From Methylobacterium pseudosasicola (GTDB lineage: Bacteria > Pseudomonadota > Alphaproteobacteria > Rhizobiales > Beijerinckiaceae), in contig NZ_FOTK01000002.1 of assembly GCF_900114535.1 (NCBI RefSeq), positions 1-64,000 of the forward strand: 64,000 nt of DNA, read 5' to 3'. Both the position numbers and the translations under genes were made by a program. The notes under the pieces were generated by a model, which had not been told where the DNA came from, searched no databases, and saw only the letters and a list, made by a program, of their open reading frames with translations. This document shows positions 37,638 through 49,265 of this stretch, piece after piece (position 1 is the first letter of the stretch; each line of letters starts with the position of its first letter).

Positions 37638-38240
37638 TCAGTGCAGGGACAGGTTTGCCGAGGCGCGCTGCCGCTCGGCGAGATGTTTGCCGATCTCGAG
37701 CAGCAGGGTTTCCGTCAGGGCGACGATGCGCGTGTCGCCGAGTTCCGAGACGGCGTTGTGTAGGGACAGGCACAGGTCTGCTGTCTTGTTCAGGGCTCCC
37801 TCGATCGTGCTCCCGTCCCGGGTGGCGAAGGCGATGCCGGCGGCCTTGCTGTCCGAGATCTCGACCACGACCCCCCGGCCCGTCGTCGGGCGGCCGTCCT
37901 CGTCCAGATAGAAATGGCCGCGGGTGAACACCCAGCGCAGCCGCCCTTCCGGGGAGCAGACCCGGTACTCCGCGGTGTAGGAGCCGCCGGATTGCACGCA
38001 GTCCAGGATGACCTGCGTGATATGCGCCTGATCCTCGTGATAAACCGCCTTCATGATCTCGGCGAGACCGACGCCCGCGCGCGACCGGGCCGGGCTGATG
38101 TTGAACAGCAACGCCGTGACCGGGTCGGCGTGCGCATCGTCGTTGGGGATATCCCACATCCAGAACCCGACGCCGCCCGAGGCTTCGAGCGCCGCGATCA
38201 GGGCGGCCTCGGAGACGATGTCGTCGGACTGATCCACCAC
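37638..38240 (-). CDS. PAS-domain protein without an output domain
   Basis: A 200-residue protein. A PAS fold spans about 15-135 (GFWMWDIPNDD, HEDQAHITQVILDC, YRVCSPEGRLRWVFTRGHFYLDEDGR). It is followed by a helical tail (about 140-200) with no HisKA, GGDEF or HTH motif. It may act by protein-protein interaction or be a truncated kinase. It ends convergently with the HxlR gene (25-base gap). Confidence 0.75.
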   Translation of the reverse strand: MVDQSDDIVSEAALIAALEASGGVGFWMWDIPNDDAHADPVTALLFNISPARSRAGVGLAEIMKAVYHEDQAHITQVILDCVQSGGSYTAEYRVCSPEGRLRWVFTRGHFYLDEDGRPTTGRGVVVEISDSKAAGIAFATRDGSTIEGALNKTADLCLSLHNAVSELGDTRIVALTETLLLEIGKHLAERQRASANLSLH

Positions 38241-38413
38241 GATATCCCCCGATATCCGATCGCCTGTCTGCGTCAGCCCGGTTACTGATCGGCACGGCCA
38301 TGCGGGCCGGCTGTATCAGACATTGTCGATCGAACAGAGCACGCCGGCGCCGGTTGCCCCCTGTCCCCGCCCCGCCGCTCGCCCTCGTCCCCGAATCGCG
38401 CTCCGGACGGCCC

Positions 38414-39268
38414 TCAGACCTTGCCCTTCCAGGGCACCAGCCTGCGTTCCAGCCAGCGCATGCCGAACTCGAACAGGGCGGCGAACAGGCCGATCACCAG
38501 GATCCCCATCACCACCACGTCGGTGCGCAGGAAGTTCGAGGCGTTGAGGACGAGCTGGCCGAGCCCGGCCTGGGCCGCCACCATTTCGGCGGCGACCAGG
38601 GTTGTCCAGCCCACGCCCATGCCGATCCGCAGGCCGATCAGGATCTCCGGCAGCGCCGCCGGCAGCACCACGTAGCGCAGCACCTGCCAGCGGCTCGCCC
38701 CCAGCGCCCGCGCCGCGTTGATCTGGTCGCCGGAGGCGGAGAGCACGCCCGAGCGCGTCGCCAGGGCCACCGGGGCGAAGCAGGCCAGGACGATCAGCAG
38801 CACCTTCGACAGCTCGCCGATCCCGAACCAGATGATCATCAGCGGCAGGTAGGCCAGGGGCGGCAGCGGCCGGTAGAATTCGATCAGCGGATCGAGCAGG
38901 CCCCGGGCGATCCGGCTCGTCCCCATGGCGAGGCCCGCGGGAATCCCGGCCGCGGCGGCGATCAGGAAGGCGCCGACCACGCGCAGCAGGCTGTCCCGGA
39001 CATGCATGCCGAGCGGCGCCCCGTCGAGATCGCCGTTCCAGGCCTGCGCGAAGGCCGACAGGATCGCCCCCGGGGGCGGCAGGAACAGCGGCTTGACCCA
39101 GCCGGCCTCGGTCGCGAGCGCCCAGAGCGCCAGCACGGCGAGCACCGTCGCGATGCTGACGGCCGGGACCAGCGCTCCGTCGCGCAGGGCGCGGCCGGCT
39201 CCGAAACGTCGGCGGGGTGCCGCCTCGGCGGGGGCGGGAGCCGGCGTATCGAGGGGCAAGCCGCTCAT
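38414..39268 (-). CDS. tauC: taurine/sulfonate-type ABC transporter permease
   Basis: A 284-residue inner-membrane permease of the SsuC/TauC/NrtB family with about six helices and the EAA loop GASRWQVLRYVVLPAALPEIL. Its start is 1 base after the ATPase stop. It forms an importer with the genes upstream on the same strand. Assignment to taurine and not nitrate or alkanesulfonate is tentative. Confidence 0.85.
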   Translation of the reverse strand: MSGLPLDTPAPAPAEAAPRRRFGAGRALRDGALVPAVSIATVLAVLALWALATEAGWVKPLFLPPPGAILSAFAQAWNGDLDGAPLGMHVRDSLLRVVGAFLIAAAAGIPAGLAMGTSRIARGLLDPLIEFYRPLPPLAYLPLMIIWFGIGELSKVLLIVLACFAPVALATRSGVLSASGDQINAARALGASRWQVLRYVVLPAALPEILIGLRIGMGVGWTTLVAAEMVAAQAGLGQLVLNASNFLRTDVVVMGILVIGLFAALFEFGMRWLERRLVPWKGKV

Positions 39269-39269
39269 C

Positions 39270-40055
39270 TCAGGCTCCGAGCGCCGGCTCTGCGCGGTGA
39301 TGGATCTGCCCGAGCACGCGCTCGCGCATGGCGATGAAGTCCGGATCCGACTTCACCGCCCGGGCGTCGCGCCCGGCCAGGAAGGCCCGGGAGAAGGGCA
39401 GCGCGATCGTCTCGACGATGCGGCCGGGGCGCGGGCTCATGATCAGCAGCGTGGTGGCGAGGAAGACCGCCTCCTCGACATCGTGGGTGATGAAGAACGC
39501 CATCTTGCCGGTCCGGTCCCAGACCCGGAGGATCAGCTCCTGGACCTGCTCGCGGGTGAAGGCGTCGAGCGCGCCCAGCGGCTCGTCCATCAGCAGGGCG
39601 CGCGGGTCGCTGGCGAGCGCCCGCGCGATGCCGACCCGCTGCTGCATGCCGCCGGAGAGCTCGTAGACCTTCCGGTCTGCGAAGTCGGCGAGGCCGACGA
39701 GGTCGAGCATGGCGCGGGCGATCCGGCGCCGTTCCGCCCGGGGGACGCCGCGCATCTTCGGGCCGAAGGCGACGTTCTCGGCGACATCCAGCCAGGGCAT
39801 CAGGGCGTGGCGCTGGAACACCACGCCCCGGTCGGCCCCCGGCCCCCGGATCGGCTTGCCGTCGAGCAGGATGCTGCCCGCGCTCGGTTCGAGGAAGCCC
39901 GCGATCGCCGACAGCAGGGTGGTCTTGCCGCAGCCCGAGGCGCCCAGCGCGACCACGAACTCCCCCGGCCGGATGGTCAGGTCGATCCCCGAGAGGGCGG
40001 CGACGGTGGAGTCCCCCGCCCCGTACTGGACGCTGACGTTGCGGATCTCGATCAT
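39270..40055 (-). CDS. tauB: taurine/sulfonate-type ABC transporter ATPase
   Basis: A 261-residue ATPase. Walker A is [11 protein letters not shown], the signature is [15 protein letters not shown] and Walker [13 protein letters not shown]. The C terminus is of the TauB/SsuB type. Second gene of the tauABC-like operon, 34 bases after the binding protein. Confidence 0.88.
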   Translation of the reverse strand: MIEIRNVSVQYGAGDSTVAALSGIDLTIRPGEFVVALGASGCGKTTLLSAIAGFLEPSAGSILLDGKPIRGPGADRGVVFQRHALMPWLDVAENVAFGPKMRGVPRAERRRIARAMLDLVGLADFADRKVYELSGGMQQRVGIARALASDPRALLMDEPLGALDAFTREQVQELILRVWDRTGKMAFFITHDVEEAVFLATTLLIMSPRPGRIVETIALPFSRAFLAGRDARAVKSDPDFIAMRERVLGQIHHRAEPALGA

Positions 40056-40089
40056 GGGCCGCTCCGAACCTGCCGCCGGGGAGCCATCG

Positions 40090-41124
40090 CTATTTCCGGG
40101 CCGCGGCCGCGTAATCGGTGGTGACGAACCGGCCGTAATCCGGCGCCAGCGCCTGCACGCGTCCTTGCGCCTTCAGGAACTCGGCGGTCTCGGTCAGGGC
40201 CTTGGCGGCGGCGCCGCCGAGCCAGGCCGGGGAGGCCTGCGCGTCGAGGGTCGGGAAGCGGTAGGCCGCCAGGCTCGCCGGCACCTCCTCGGGGGTCGAG
40301 CCGGTGATCTTGGCCGTGGCCTTCACCTCCGGCGCATCGGCGGCCCAGGGCTTGGCCACATAGGCGGCGTCCTGCGCGGCGATGAGCTTCACGAGGGTGA
40401 CGAGAAAGTCCCGGTTCTTGGCCGCCCAGGCCCGGTCCACCACCAGGCCGTCGAAGGTCGCCTTGCCCTGGCGGGCGATGTCGCCGGCCGAGATCAGCAC
40501 CGTGCCGGACTTCTTCACCCGGGCCAGCACCGGATCCCAGATGAAGGTCGCGTCGATGTCGCCGCGCTCCCAGGCGGCGGCGATCTCGGGCGGGCGCATG
40601 TTGAGGATCGTGACATCCTTCTGGGTCAGCCCGGCCCCCGCCAGCGCCGCGATGAGCTGGTAGTGTGAGGTCGAGACGAACGGCACCGCGACCGTCTTGC
40701 CGCGCAGGTCGGCGAGGCTCTTCACGCCGCTGCCGTTGCGCGCGACCAGCTGCTCGGCATCGGCGATCTCGTCCAGGATCCAGAACAATTCGATGTCGAG
40801 CCCCTGGGAGGCCGCCGCAGCGATCGGGCTCGATCCCGCCTCGCCGATCTGGACGTTGCCGGACGCCATGGCGCGGATCACGTCGCCGCCGCCGCCGAAC
40901 TTGCGCCAGTGCACCGTGTAGCCGGTGGCCTTCTCGATGGCGCCCGAATCCATCAGGGCCCGGAACGGCACCACCATGTCTTGATGGGCGAAGGTGACCT
41001 CCTTGTCGGCGGCCCCGGCACGGCCGGGCGCCAGGGCGCCGAGGACCAGCGGCGCGAGCGCCGCGAGGATGGCCAACGCGCCGAGTCTGCGGCGATGCGA
41101 ACCTGCTGGAATCATGAACCTCAT
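40090..41124 (-). CDS. tauA: taurine-type ABC transporter substrate-binding protein
   Basis: A 344-residue periplasmic protein with a signal peptide (cleavage near GRAGAAD). The mature start [64 protein letters not shown] is close to TauA. It is the first gene of the operon. Expression in relatives is usually sulfur-controlled, and a sulfite reductase pair lies at 60-64 kb of the same window. The start may be 9 bases further in (41115). Confidence 0.88.
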   Translation of the reverse strand: MRFMIPAGSHRRRLGALAILAALAPLVLGALAPGRAGAADKEVTFAHQDMVVPFRALMDSGAIEKATGYTVHWRKFGGGGDVIRAMASGNVQIGEAGSSPIAAAASQGLDIELFWILDEIADAEQLVARNGSGVKSLADLRGKTVAVPFVSTSHYQLIAALAGAGLTQKDVTILNMRPPEIAAAWERGDIDATFIWDPVLARVKKSGTVLISAGDIARQGKATFDGLVVDRAWAAKNRDFLVTLVKLIAAQDAAYVAKPWAADAPEVKATAKITGSTPEEVPASLAAYRFPTLDAQASPAWLGGAAAKALTETAEFLKAQGRVQALAPDYGRFVTTDYAAAARK

Positions 41125-41317
41125 CCCCCTCCGGCACCCCGACCCAATGCCGAGCCGGCTTGCCGACGGCAGGGTCGGACAAGTTAAGCTTCGGAGGCAA
41201 GGGGATATCGCTCCGGGCCGGTCTCGCGCTTCGCGGACCCGGCCATCCGCCCCGGGCGGGGACGATCGGCAGCGGAAGCCTGTGGACCGCACAAGGCTTC
41301 GATAGATTTGCCTTTCA

Positions 41318-41353
41318 GAATCGAAACCTTTATAAATCCCATCAATTCGATTC
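41318..41353. promoter_or_regulatory. 8-bp inverted repeat before the coiled-coil membrane protein gene
   Basis: GAATCGAA (41318-41325) and TTCGATTC (41346-41353) are separated by 20 AT-rich bases, just upstream of the 41378 start. This is a local AT-rich island and a plausible promoter/operator. Confidence 0.45.
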
Positions 41354-41377
41354 AAAAAAATGAATTTAGGCTAGATC

Positions 41378-41920
41378 ATGTCGATCCTGCGATATATTCT
41401 TCTCGGACTCTCTGTCTTGTCGTTCGCCATCGTGCTGGTCTTCTGGGCCGTGAGCGGACGTGCGATGGATCTGGTCGTGTTCTTGGTGGCCGCTTTTCTG
41501 ATCTCCAACAGCATCTATATTCTGTTTTCCAACCCGACATTGAAAACGAGTGCCGTGTTCGACCGTGCGGCAACCGGGCTTGCTTTCGCGTCGCTCGAAC
41601 TGCAGCACCAGGCCAAGGAGGCCAAGATTCGGGAGGCCGAGGCCGAGCGGATCCGAGCCCAGGAGGCCGAGCAGAACACATCAAAGCTGCGGGCGGCCGA
41701 GGAATTCATCAGCTACGTGCGCCAGAACCCGCTCATGCGCCGGCGGCAAACCGTCGAGGTCAAGCAGATCACCCTGCGCAACGATGTGAAGAGCATCGCG
41801 CTTCCGGCCCTGGAACTGGCCCGCCCTGCCCCCGTGGAGCTGAACGGCCAGCATCATGTCGATTCGGACCTGGCGAGCATGGCCCCGCCGCCCGGCGCCG
41901 TGCCGCGGCTCGGAAGCTAG
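41378..41920 (+). CDS. membrane protein with coiled-coil tail, unknown function
   Basis: A 180-residue protein. Two hydrophobic helices (about 5-25 and 30-52) are followed by a long charged coiled coil (about 70-115; ELQHQAKEAKIREAEAERIR) and a Pro-rich tail. It probably anchors a cytosolic coiled-coil domain to the inner membrane. No family recognised. It is divergent from tauA. Confidence 0.65.
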   Translation: MSILRYILLGLSVLSFAIVLVFWAVSGRAMDLVVFLVAAFLISNSIYILFSNPTLKTSAVFDRAATGLAFASLELQHQAKEAKIREAEAERIRAQEAEQNTSKLRAAEEFISYVRQNPLMRRRQTVEVKQITLRNDVKSIALPALELARPAPVELNGQHHVDSDLASMAPPPGAVPRLGS

Positions 41921-41954
41921 AGCGTGCGCCGCCGGATCGGCTGCCTCCGCAGCC

Positions 41955-42584
41955 TCACTGGCGCGGGGTGCACCGTCTCTGGCCACTCCCCTCGACCTTG
42001 CCGGTGGCGAAAGTGAACACCGACTTCTCCTCGATCGCGGCGGCGCCGGTGGTCTTCATGAAGCCCGCATAACCTTTGCAGGTCTTCGCGTTCGGCGTGT
42101 CGTCAAGGGCGCGCCAGAACGTGAGCCCCCGGGCGTCGAATTTGAATTCCGCCTCATCCTCGCAGCCCGTCGTCGGGTCGCATCGCCCCTGCACCGAATA
42201 GCCGGTCTGGAGCCGCTTGCGGCCGGCCGGCACCGCATAGATCACCAGCACCCGGTCCGGGCTGGTGCCGTGGTCGAGGATCAGGTGCGACCCGACCAGC
42301 CGGATGTAGAAGAAGGCGTCGGCATCACCCTCCCCCAGCACGACGTCGCCGGGACGCTGCTCCACGCCGCAATCGGCCTTCAAGTCGGCGGTCGTCTTGC
42401 GAACCAGAAACCGGTTGCCGACGGAATCGGATTTCTCGGTCGCCAGCACCGTGGCCGCGGGGTTGCGGTAGCAGTGCCAGGCCATGGTGGGTGCGGCAGC
42501 TTGCCCGGCCGCCGGCTCCGCCTCCGCCACCGCGCCGGGCGCGCAGAGGGCCAGGACGACGGATACCAGACACCGCACGCGCAT
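41955..42584 (-). CDS. exported protein of unknown function
   Basis: A 209-residue protein. It has a Sec signal (MRVRCLVSVVLALCAPGAVAEAE) and several cysteines (WHCYRNP, ADCGVEQ, GRCDPTTGC, KTCKGYAG, RRCTPRQ) that could form disulfides. The start at 42584 is preferred because GAAGG lies 8 bases upstream and the signal begins there. Convergent with the coiled-coil protein gene. No family recognised. Confidence 0.65.
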   Translation of the reverse strand: MRVRCLVSVVLALCAPGAVAEAEPAAGQAAAPTMAWHCYRNPAATVLATEKSDSVGNRFLVRKTTADLKADCGVEQRPGDVVLGEGDADAFFYIRLVGSHLILDHGTSPDRVLVIYAVPAGRKRLQTGYSVQGRCDPTTGCEDEAEFKFDARGLTFWRALDDTPNAKTCKGYAGFMKTTGAAAIEEKSVFTFATGKVEGSGQRRCTPRQ

Positions 42585-42972
42585 CGTCGGAACCTTCAAT
42601 AGTCTTGAAACCATCTGATTCGCCGATGTGCAATGATAGATGCCGGCCTGGTGCGACCTGTGAGTGTCCGTGACCTACCCGTCAAGGCGATTCGAGTGTG
42701 GATCCTCGGCCAAGATGCCCATTTGCTTGTGAAGGTCTCACGGATCCCATCCGGCGGTTGCGGTTTGTGCTGAGACATATCTTCGCTGTGCCCGGAGATG
42801 CTGCCGGGATTCATCCGGGCGGGCGGGTCGAGCGTCGCCGGGCCAGATCCGGCGGCGGTGGAACCATTTTGGCGGCCTGCGGCTTGCTGGGCTGGGTCCG
42901 GGAAGGATTTGCTCCTCTCGCGGCTCCTAGGAAAATCCCCGCCTCCAATGGCGGCACGAGAGGAAACATCCT
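42585..42972. other. gene-free interval
   Basis: No convincing gene on either strand. Overlapping frames at about 42698-43069 lack signal peptides, domains and ribosome sites. It presumably contains the promoters of the two flanking divergent genes; no clear boxes were found. Confidence 0.45.
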
Positions 42973-43236
42973 TTGCGCACCACGCTCATCACCGCGGCCC
43001 TGCTGGCCGCATTCGGCGCCGCCGTCGCGACCCCTGCCTCCGCCGCCCCGCTCGCCCCCGCCGCCGTGACCGCCCCGGCCGACATCGTCTCGACCGTCCA
43101 GATGGACCGCATGGAGCGCCGGATGGAGCGTCGCCACATGGAGCGCCGGATGATGCGGCGTCACATGGAGCGGCGCATGATGCACCGTGAGATGCGCCAC
43201 CGCATGATGCGTCGCGAGATGATGCACCGCATGTGA
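42973..43236 (+). CDS. exported Met/Arg/His-rich repetitive protein
   Basis: An 87-residue protein. A signal peptide (MRTTLITAALLAAFGAAVATPASA) is followed by about 20 Ala/Pro residues. The rest (43-87) is an irregular repeat of MERR, MMRR and HMERRM units, so that nearly half of the residues are Met or Arg with scattered His. Starts at TTG with AGAGGAAA upstream. The composition suggests metal (Cu) or polyanion binding in the periplasm, but this is only inference. The repeat also makes it prone to slippage. Confidence 0.65.
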   Translation: MRTTLITAALLAAFGAAVATPASAAPLAPAAVTAPADIVSTVQMDRMERRMERRHMERRMMRRHMERRMMHREMRHRMMRREMMHRM

Positions 43237-43246
43237 TCGAGGGCTG

Positions 43247-43264
43247 CCCGGGCCTCGTCCCGGG
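43247..43264 (+). terminator. possible terminator hairpin after the Met/Arg-rich gene
   Basis: CCCGGG (43247-43252), 6-base loop, CCCGGG (43259-43264), followed by GTGGCGTCGTTTT. Modest stem and delayed T-run; weak evidence. Confidence 0.3.
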
Positions 43265-43382
43265 TGGCGTCGTTTTCGGCCCGGCCGCGGATGACACCGT
43301 TGCCGGGCTTTTCGATGCGCGGCGGTTTATCGAACCATCTGGGCCGCAACGCGTTTCAAGCCTCCGATAGGAGACAGGTACG

Positions 43383-43703
43383 ATGAAAGCGTTTTTGGCA
43401 GCGGTCGCCGTCGGTTTCGGCGTGATGTCCGCACTCGGGCCGGCCGTGGCGCAGCGCGGCCCCGATTACGGCTATGGCGGCCGCGGTTACGACGACCGGG
43501 ATCGCGATGACGATTACCGAGGCCGCGACCGGGGCTATCGGGACCGCGGCTACGGCGAGCGCGCCTATGGCGGGTTCGACGAGCGCGAGTACCTGCGCTG
43601 CAACCCGGATGTCCGCCGGGCCGTCGCGAACGGCCAGATGGAATCCGGCGCGGCCCATTACCGGACCTTCGGACGCCGCGAAGGCCGCCGCCTGAGCTGC
43701 TGA
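43383..43703 (+). CDS. small exported Arg/Asp/Tyr-rich protein with an NPDV motif
   Basis: A 106-residue protein. The signal peptide (about 1-23, ending AVAQ) precedes a low-complexity linker of RGY, RDRD and GYG units (24-64). A compact C-terminal motif follows: FDEREYLRCNPDVRRAVANG and HYRTFGRREGRRL. That motif resembles the YLxxNPDVxxAVxxG...HYxxFGxxEGR unit found in some secreted proteins. Function unknown; possibly surface or cell-wall associated. Confidence 0.65.
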   Translation: MKAFLAAVAVGFGVMSALGPAVAQRGPDYGYGGRGYDDRDRDDDYRGRDRGYRDRGYGERAYGGFDEREYLRCNPDVRRAVANGQMESGAAHYRTFGRREGRRLSC

Positions 43704-43713
43704 CCAAGCACGC

Positions 43714-46383
<2,670 letters not shown>

Positions 46384-46775
46384 CGGCAGCGCCCCGGATG
46401 CGAGGCGGCAGGCGGCCTGGGGTCGAACCTGCGGAGCGGCGGAGGAACGGTCATCGATCTCGATGGGCTGCAACGGACTGGGCTTGCGGATGCATCATCG
46501 AAGCCACGCCACCTGAGGTCGGTGGACGCCACGTCCCCTCCGGCGGGATCGGGCCCGGGCGCGCGACGGCATCCTCGGATCTCGCGGCGTCCGGTCGCGA
46601 AGGGTGTCAGATAAACCCAACGTCCCGCATCCCTATGCTTGCGGCCTTGACGTTGAGGCACGTTGAAATGAGGGTCAGGCCCGCTGCGCTGCAGATTGAT
46701 GCACAGCCTATGAGTCTGGCCGAAATGTTGCATGCGGCTGCGAGCGCAGTTTCATCTTCGAGCGCAGGGGCGGGA
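46384..46775. other. gene-free interval between divergent glucosidase and LivK-type genes
   Basis: No supported gene; a longer frame into the LivK gene lacks a signal peptide or conserved content before 46776. It holds the control regions of both flanking genes. No operator or promoter was identified with confidence. Confidence 0.45.
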
Positions 46776-47909
46776 ATGAGAAAAATACTGTCGATGGCTA
46801 TTGCTGGTCTTCTGACGATCGGCGCTGTACAGGCCCAGGACAAGGGTGGGCCGGTGAAGATCGGTATCTCGGCCGGCGTGACCGGGCCGTATGCGGCCTT
46901 CGGCGTGCAGGTCAAGAACGGCGCCAGCCAGGCGATCGAGGACATCAACAAGGCCGGCGGCATCAAGGGCCGGCTGTTCGAGCCCGTCTACGGCGACGAC
47001 GCCTCCGACCCGAAGCAGGGCGTCTCGGTGGCCAACAAGCTCGCGGCCGAGGGGGTGAAGATGGTGGTAGGCGCCTTCGCCTCCAGCGTCTCGATCCCGG
47101 CCTCCGATGTCTATTTCGATGCCGGCATCATCCAGGTCACGCCGTCCTCCACGAACGTGAAGTTCACCGAGCGCGGGCTGTGGAACACCTTCCGCACCTG
47201 CGGTCGCGACGACCAGCAGGGCGTGGTGGCCGGTACGTATCTGGCCGACCATTTCAAGGGCAAGCGGATCGCCTTCGTCCACGACAAGTCGGCCTACGGC
47301 AAGGGCCTGGCCCAGGAGACCCAGCTGACGCTCAAGGCCAAGGGCGGCAAGGAGGTGCTGTTCGAGGGCGTCAATCCGGGCGAGAAGGACTATTCGGCGC
47401 TCGTCTCCAAGCTGAAATCGGCCAACGTCGACGTGGTCTATTACGGCGGCTTCCACACGGAAGCCGGGCTGATCCTGCGCCAGATGCGCGACCAGGGCCT
47501 GAAGGCGACCCTCGTCGGCGGCGACGGCCTCGCCCCGAAGGAGTTCGTGCAGATCGCCGGCGACGGCGCCGAGGGCACGCTGATGACCTTCTCGCCGGAT
47601 GCCCGCAAGAACCCGAACGCCCAGGCCGTGGTCGCGGCGTTCAAGGCCAAGAATATCGATCCCGACGCCTACACCCTCTACGCCTACGCGGCCGTGCAGG
47701 TGCTGGCCCGGGCCGTCGCCGAGACCGGCTCCAGCGAGGGCAAGGTGCTGGCCGACTGGCTGCACCAGGGCCAGACGATCGAGACCGTGGTCGGCCCGAT
47801 CGCCTACGACAAGAAGGGCGACCTCACCCGGCCCGACTACGTCATCTACGCCTGGAAGAAGGGTGCCGACGGCCGGATCGACTACGCCGGCAACGAGCTG
47901 GCGCCGTAA
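46776..47909 (+). CDS. LivK-type branched-chain amino acid ABC binding protein (copy 1)
   Basis: A 377-residue periplasmic binding protein of the Peripla_BP_6/LivK class. Signal peptide MRKILSMAIAGLLTIGAVQA, then GPVKIGISAGVTGPYAAFGVQVKNGASQAIEDINKAGG and the closing GPIAYDKKGDLTRPDYVIYAWKKG. Ligands of the class include branched amino acids, amides and aromatic acids. No permease or ATPase gene follows. It is a close paralogue of the next gene. Confidence 0.88.
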   Translation: MRKILSMAIAGLLTIGAVQAQDKGGPVKIGISAGVTGPYAAFGVQVKNGASQAIEDINKAGGIKGRLFEPVYGDDASDPKQGVSVANKLAAEGVKMVVGAFASSVSIPASDVYFDAGIIQVTPSSTNVKFTERGLWNTFRTCGRDDQQGVVAGTYLADHFKGKRIAFVHDKSAYGKGLAQETQLTLKAKGGKEVLFEGVNPGEKDYSALVSKLKSANVDVVYYGGFHTEAGLILRQMRDQGLKATLVGGDGLAPKEFVQIAGDGAEGTLMTFSPDARKNPNAQAVVAAFKAKNIDPDAYTLYAYAAVQVLARAVAETGSSEGKVLADWLHQGQTIETVVGPIAYDKKGDLTRPDYVIYAWKKGADGRIDYAGNELAP

Positions 47910-48021
47910 GGGCGGCTCGACGCCCCTGACGTGACCCGCGCGCCGCCGGCTCGGTGGCGCGCGCTCCGGGCGGAGCCCCCGCACAGGCTTCGAGGCACCG
48001 TTTTCGATCTGGGAGCGTATC

Positions 48022-49155
48022 GTGAGAGCAACCCTGGCGTTTTGTCTTCTCGGGCTCCTGACGGCTGGCGCCGTGCAGGCGCAGGACACGAGCGGGCCGG
48101 TGAAGATCGGCGTCGCCGCGCCCCTGACCGGACCCTACGCGGCCTTCGGGGCGCAGATCCGCAACGGCGCCAGCCAGGCGATCGAGGACCTCAACAAGGC
48201 CGGCGGCATCAAGGGCCGGCTGTTCGAGACCGTGGTCGGCGACGACGCCTCCGATCCGAAACAGGGCGTCTCGCTGGCCAACAAGTTCGCCGGCGCCGGC
48301 GTCAAGATGGTGGTCGGGACCTTCAATTCCGGCGTGTCGATCCCGGCCTCCGATGTTTACCTCGACGCCGGCATCATCCAGATCACCCCGGCCTCCACCA
48401 ACGTGAAGTTCACCGAGCGCGGGATGTGGAACACGTTCCGCACCTGCGGCCGGGACGACCAGCAGGGCGCCGTGGCGGGCGCGTATCTCGCTGCGCATTT
48501 CAAGGACAAGAAGATCGCCTTCGTCCATGACAAGTCGACCTACGGCAAGGGCTTGGCCGAGGAGACCTTGACGGCGTTCAAGGCCAAGGGCGGCAAGGCG
48601 GCGCTGATCGAGGGCATCAACCCGGGCGAGAAGGACTACTCGGCGCTGGTCTCGAAGCTGAAATCGGCCACCATCGATGTCGTCTATTTCGGCGGCTACC
48701 ACACCGAAGCCGGGCTGATCCTGCGCCAGATGCGCGACCAGGGCCTGCAGGCCATCGTGGCGGGCGGCGACGGAATCACCGACAAGGAATTCGTGCAGAT
48801 CGCCGGGCCGGCCGCCGAGGGCACGCTGATGACCTTCCCGCCCGACCCGCGCAAGAACCCGAACGCCCAGGCGGTGGTCGCCGCGTTCAAGGCCAAAGGC
48901 ATCGATCCCGAGGCGTTCACCTTGTACGCCTACGCGGCCGTGCAGGTGCTCGCCAAGGCCGCGGCCGAGACCGGCTCCAGCGACGGCAAGGCGCTCGCGG
49001 ATTGGCTGCACCAGGGCAAGCCGGTGGAGACCGTGCTGGGCCCGATCGCCTACGACAAGAAGGGCGACATCACCAAGCTCGACTACGTCATGCACGTCTG
49101 GACGAAGGGACCCGACGGCAAGATCGACTATGCCGGCCACGAGCTGACGCCGTAA
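48022..49155 (+). CDS. LivK-type branched-chain amino acid ABC binding protein (copy 2)
   Basis: A 377-residue paralogue of the preceding gene, same length and nearly colinear (GPVKIGVAAPLTGPYAAFG, TFRTCGRDDQQGAVAGAYLA, EGINPGEKDYSALVSKLKSA). GTG start with GGGAG upstream. The pair is a tandem duplication with divergence concentrated in the N-terminal signal and binding-loop regions. It may use a Liv permease encoded elsewhere with a different ligand preference. Confidence 0.88.
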   Translation: MRATLAFCLLGLLTAGAVQAQDTSGPVKIGVAAPLTGPYAAFGAQIRNGASQAIEDLNKAGGIKGRLFETVVGDDASDPKQGVSLANKFAGAGVKMVVGTFNSGVSIPASDVYLDAGIIQITPASTNVKFTERGMWNTFRTCGRDDQQGAVAGAYLAAHFKDKKIAFVHDKSTYGKGLAEETLTAFKAKGGKAALIEGINPGEKDYSALVSKLKSATIDVVYFGGYHTEAGLILRQMRDQGLQAIVAGGDGITDKEFVQIAGPAAEGTLMTFPPDPRKNPNAQAVVAAFKAKGIDPEAFTLYAYAAVQVLAKAAAETGSSDGKALADWLHQGKPVETVLGPIAYDKKGDITKLDYVMHVWTKGPDGKIDYAGHELTP

Positions 49156-49176
49156 GGTCACGGCCCTGGGAATTTC

Positions 49177-49222
49177 GGGGCTGCGCGCCCCGAACCCTGC
49201 CAAAGGGCCGCGGGCCCTTTGG
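49177..49222 (-). repeat. diverged, inverted copy of the dispersed double-hairpin element
   Basis: TTCGGGGC/GCCCCGAA hairpin (about 49175-49195), a 5-base linker, then CCAAAGGGCC/GGCCCTTTGG (49200-49209, 49213-49222, loop GCG). Read on the minus strand the order (CAAAGG hairpin, CAGGG linker, GC hairpin) matches the other copies. It lies between convergent LivK copy 2 and clpP. Confidence 0.6.
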
Positions 49223-49265
49223 GATCCCCGTTTCGCCTGTGTCAGCTCACGGGCCTGATGGCGCG

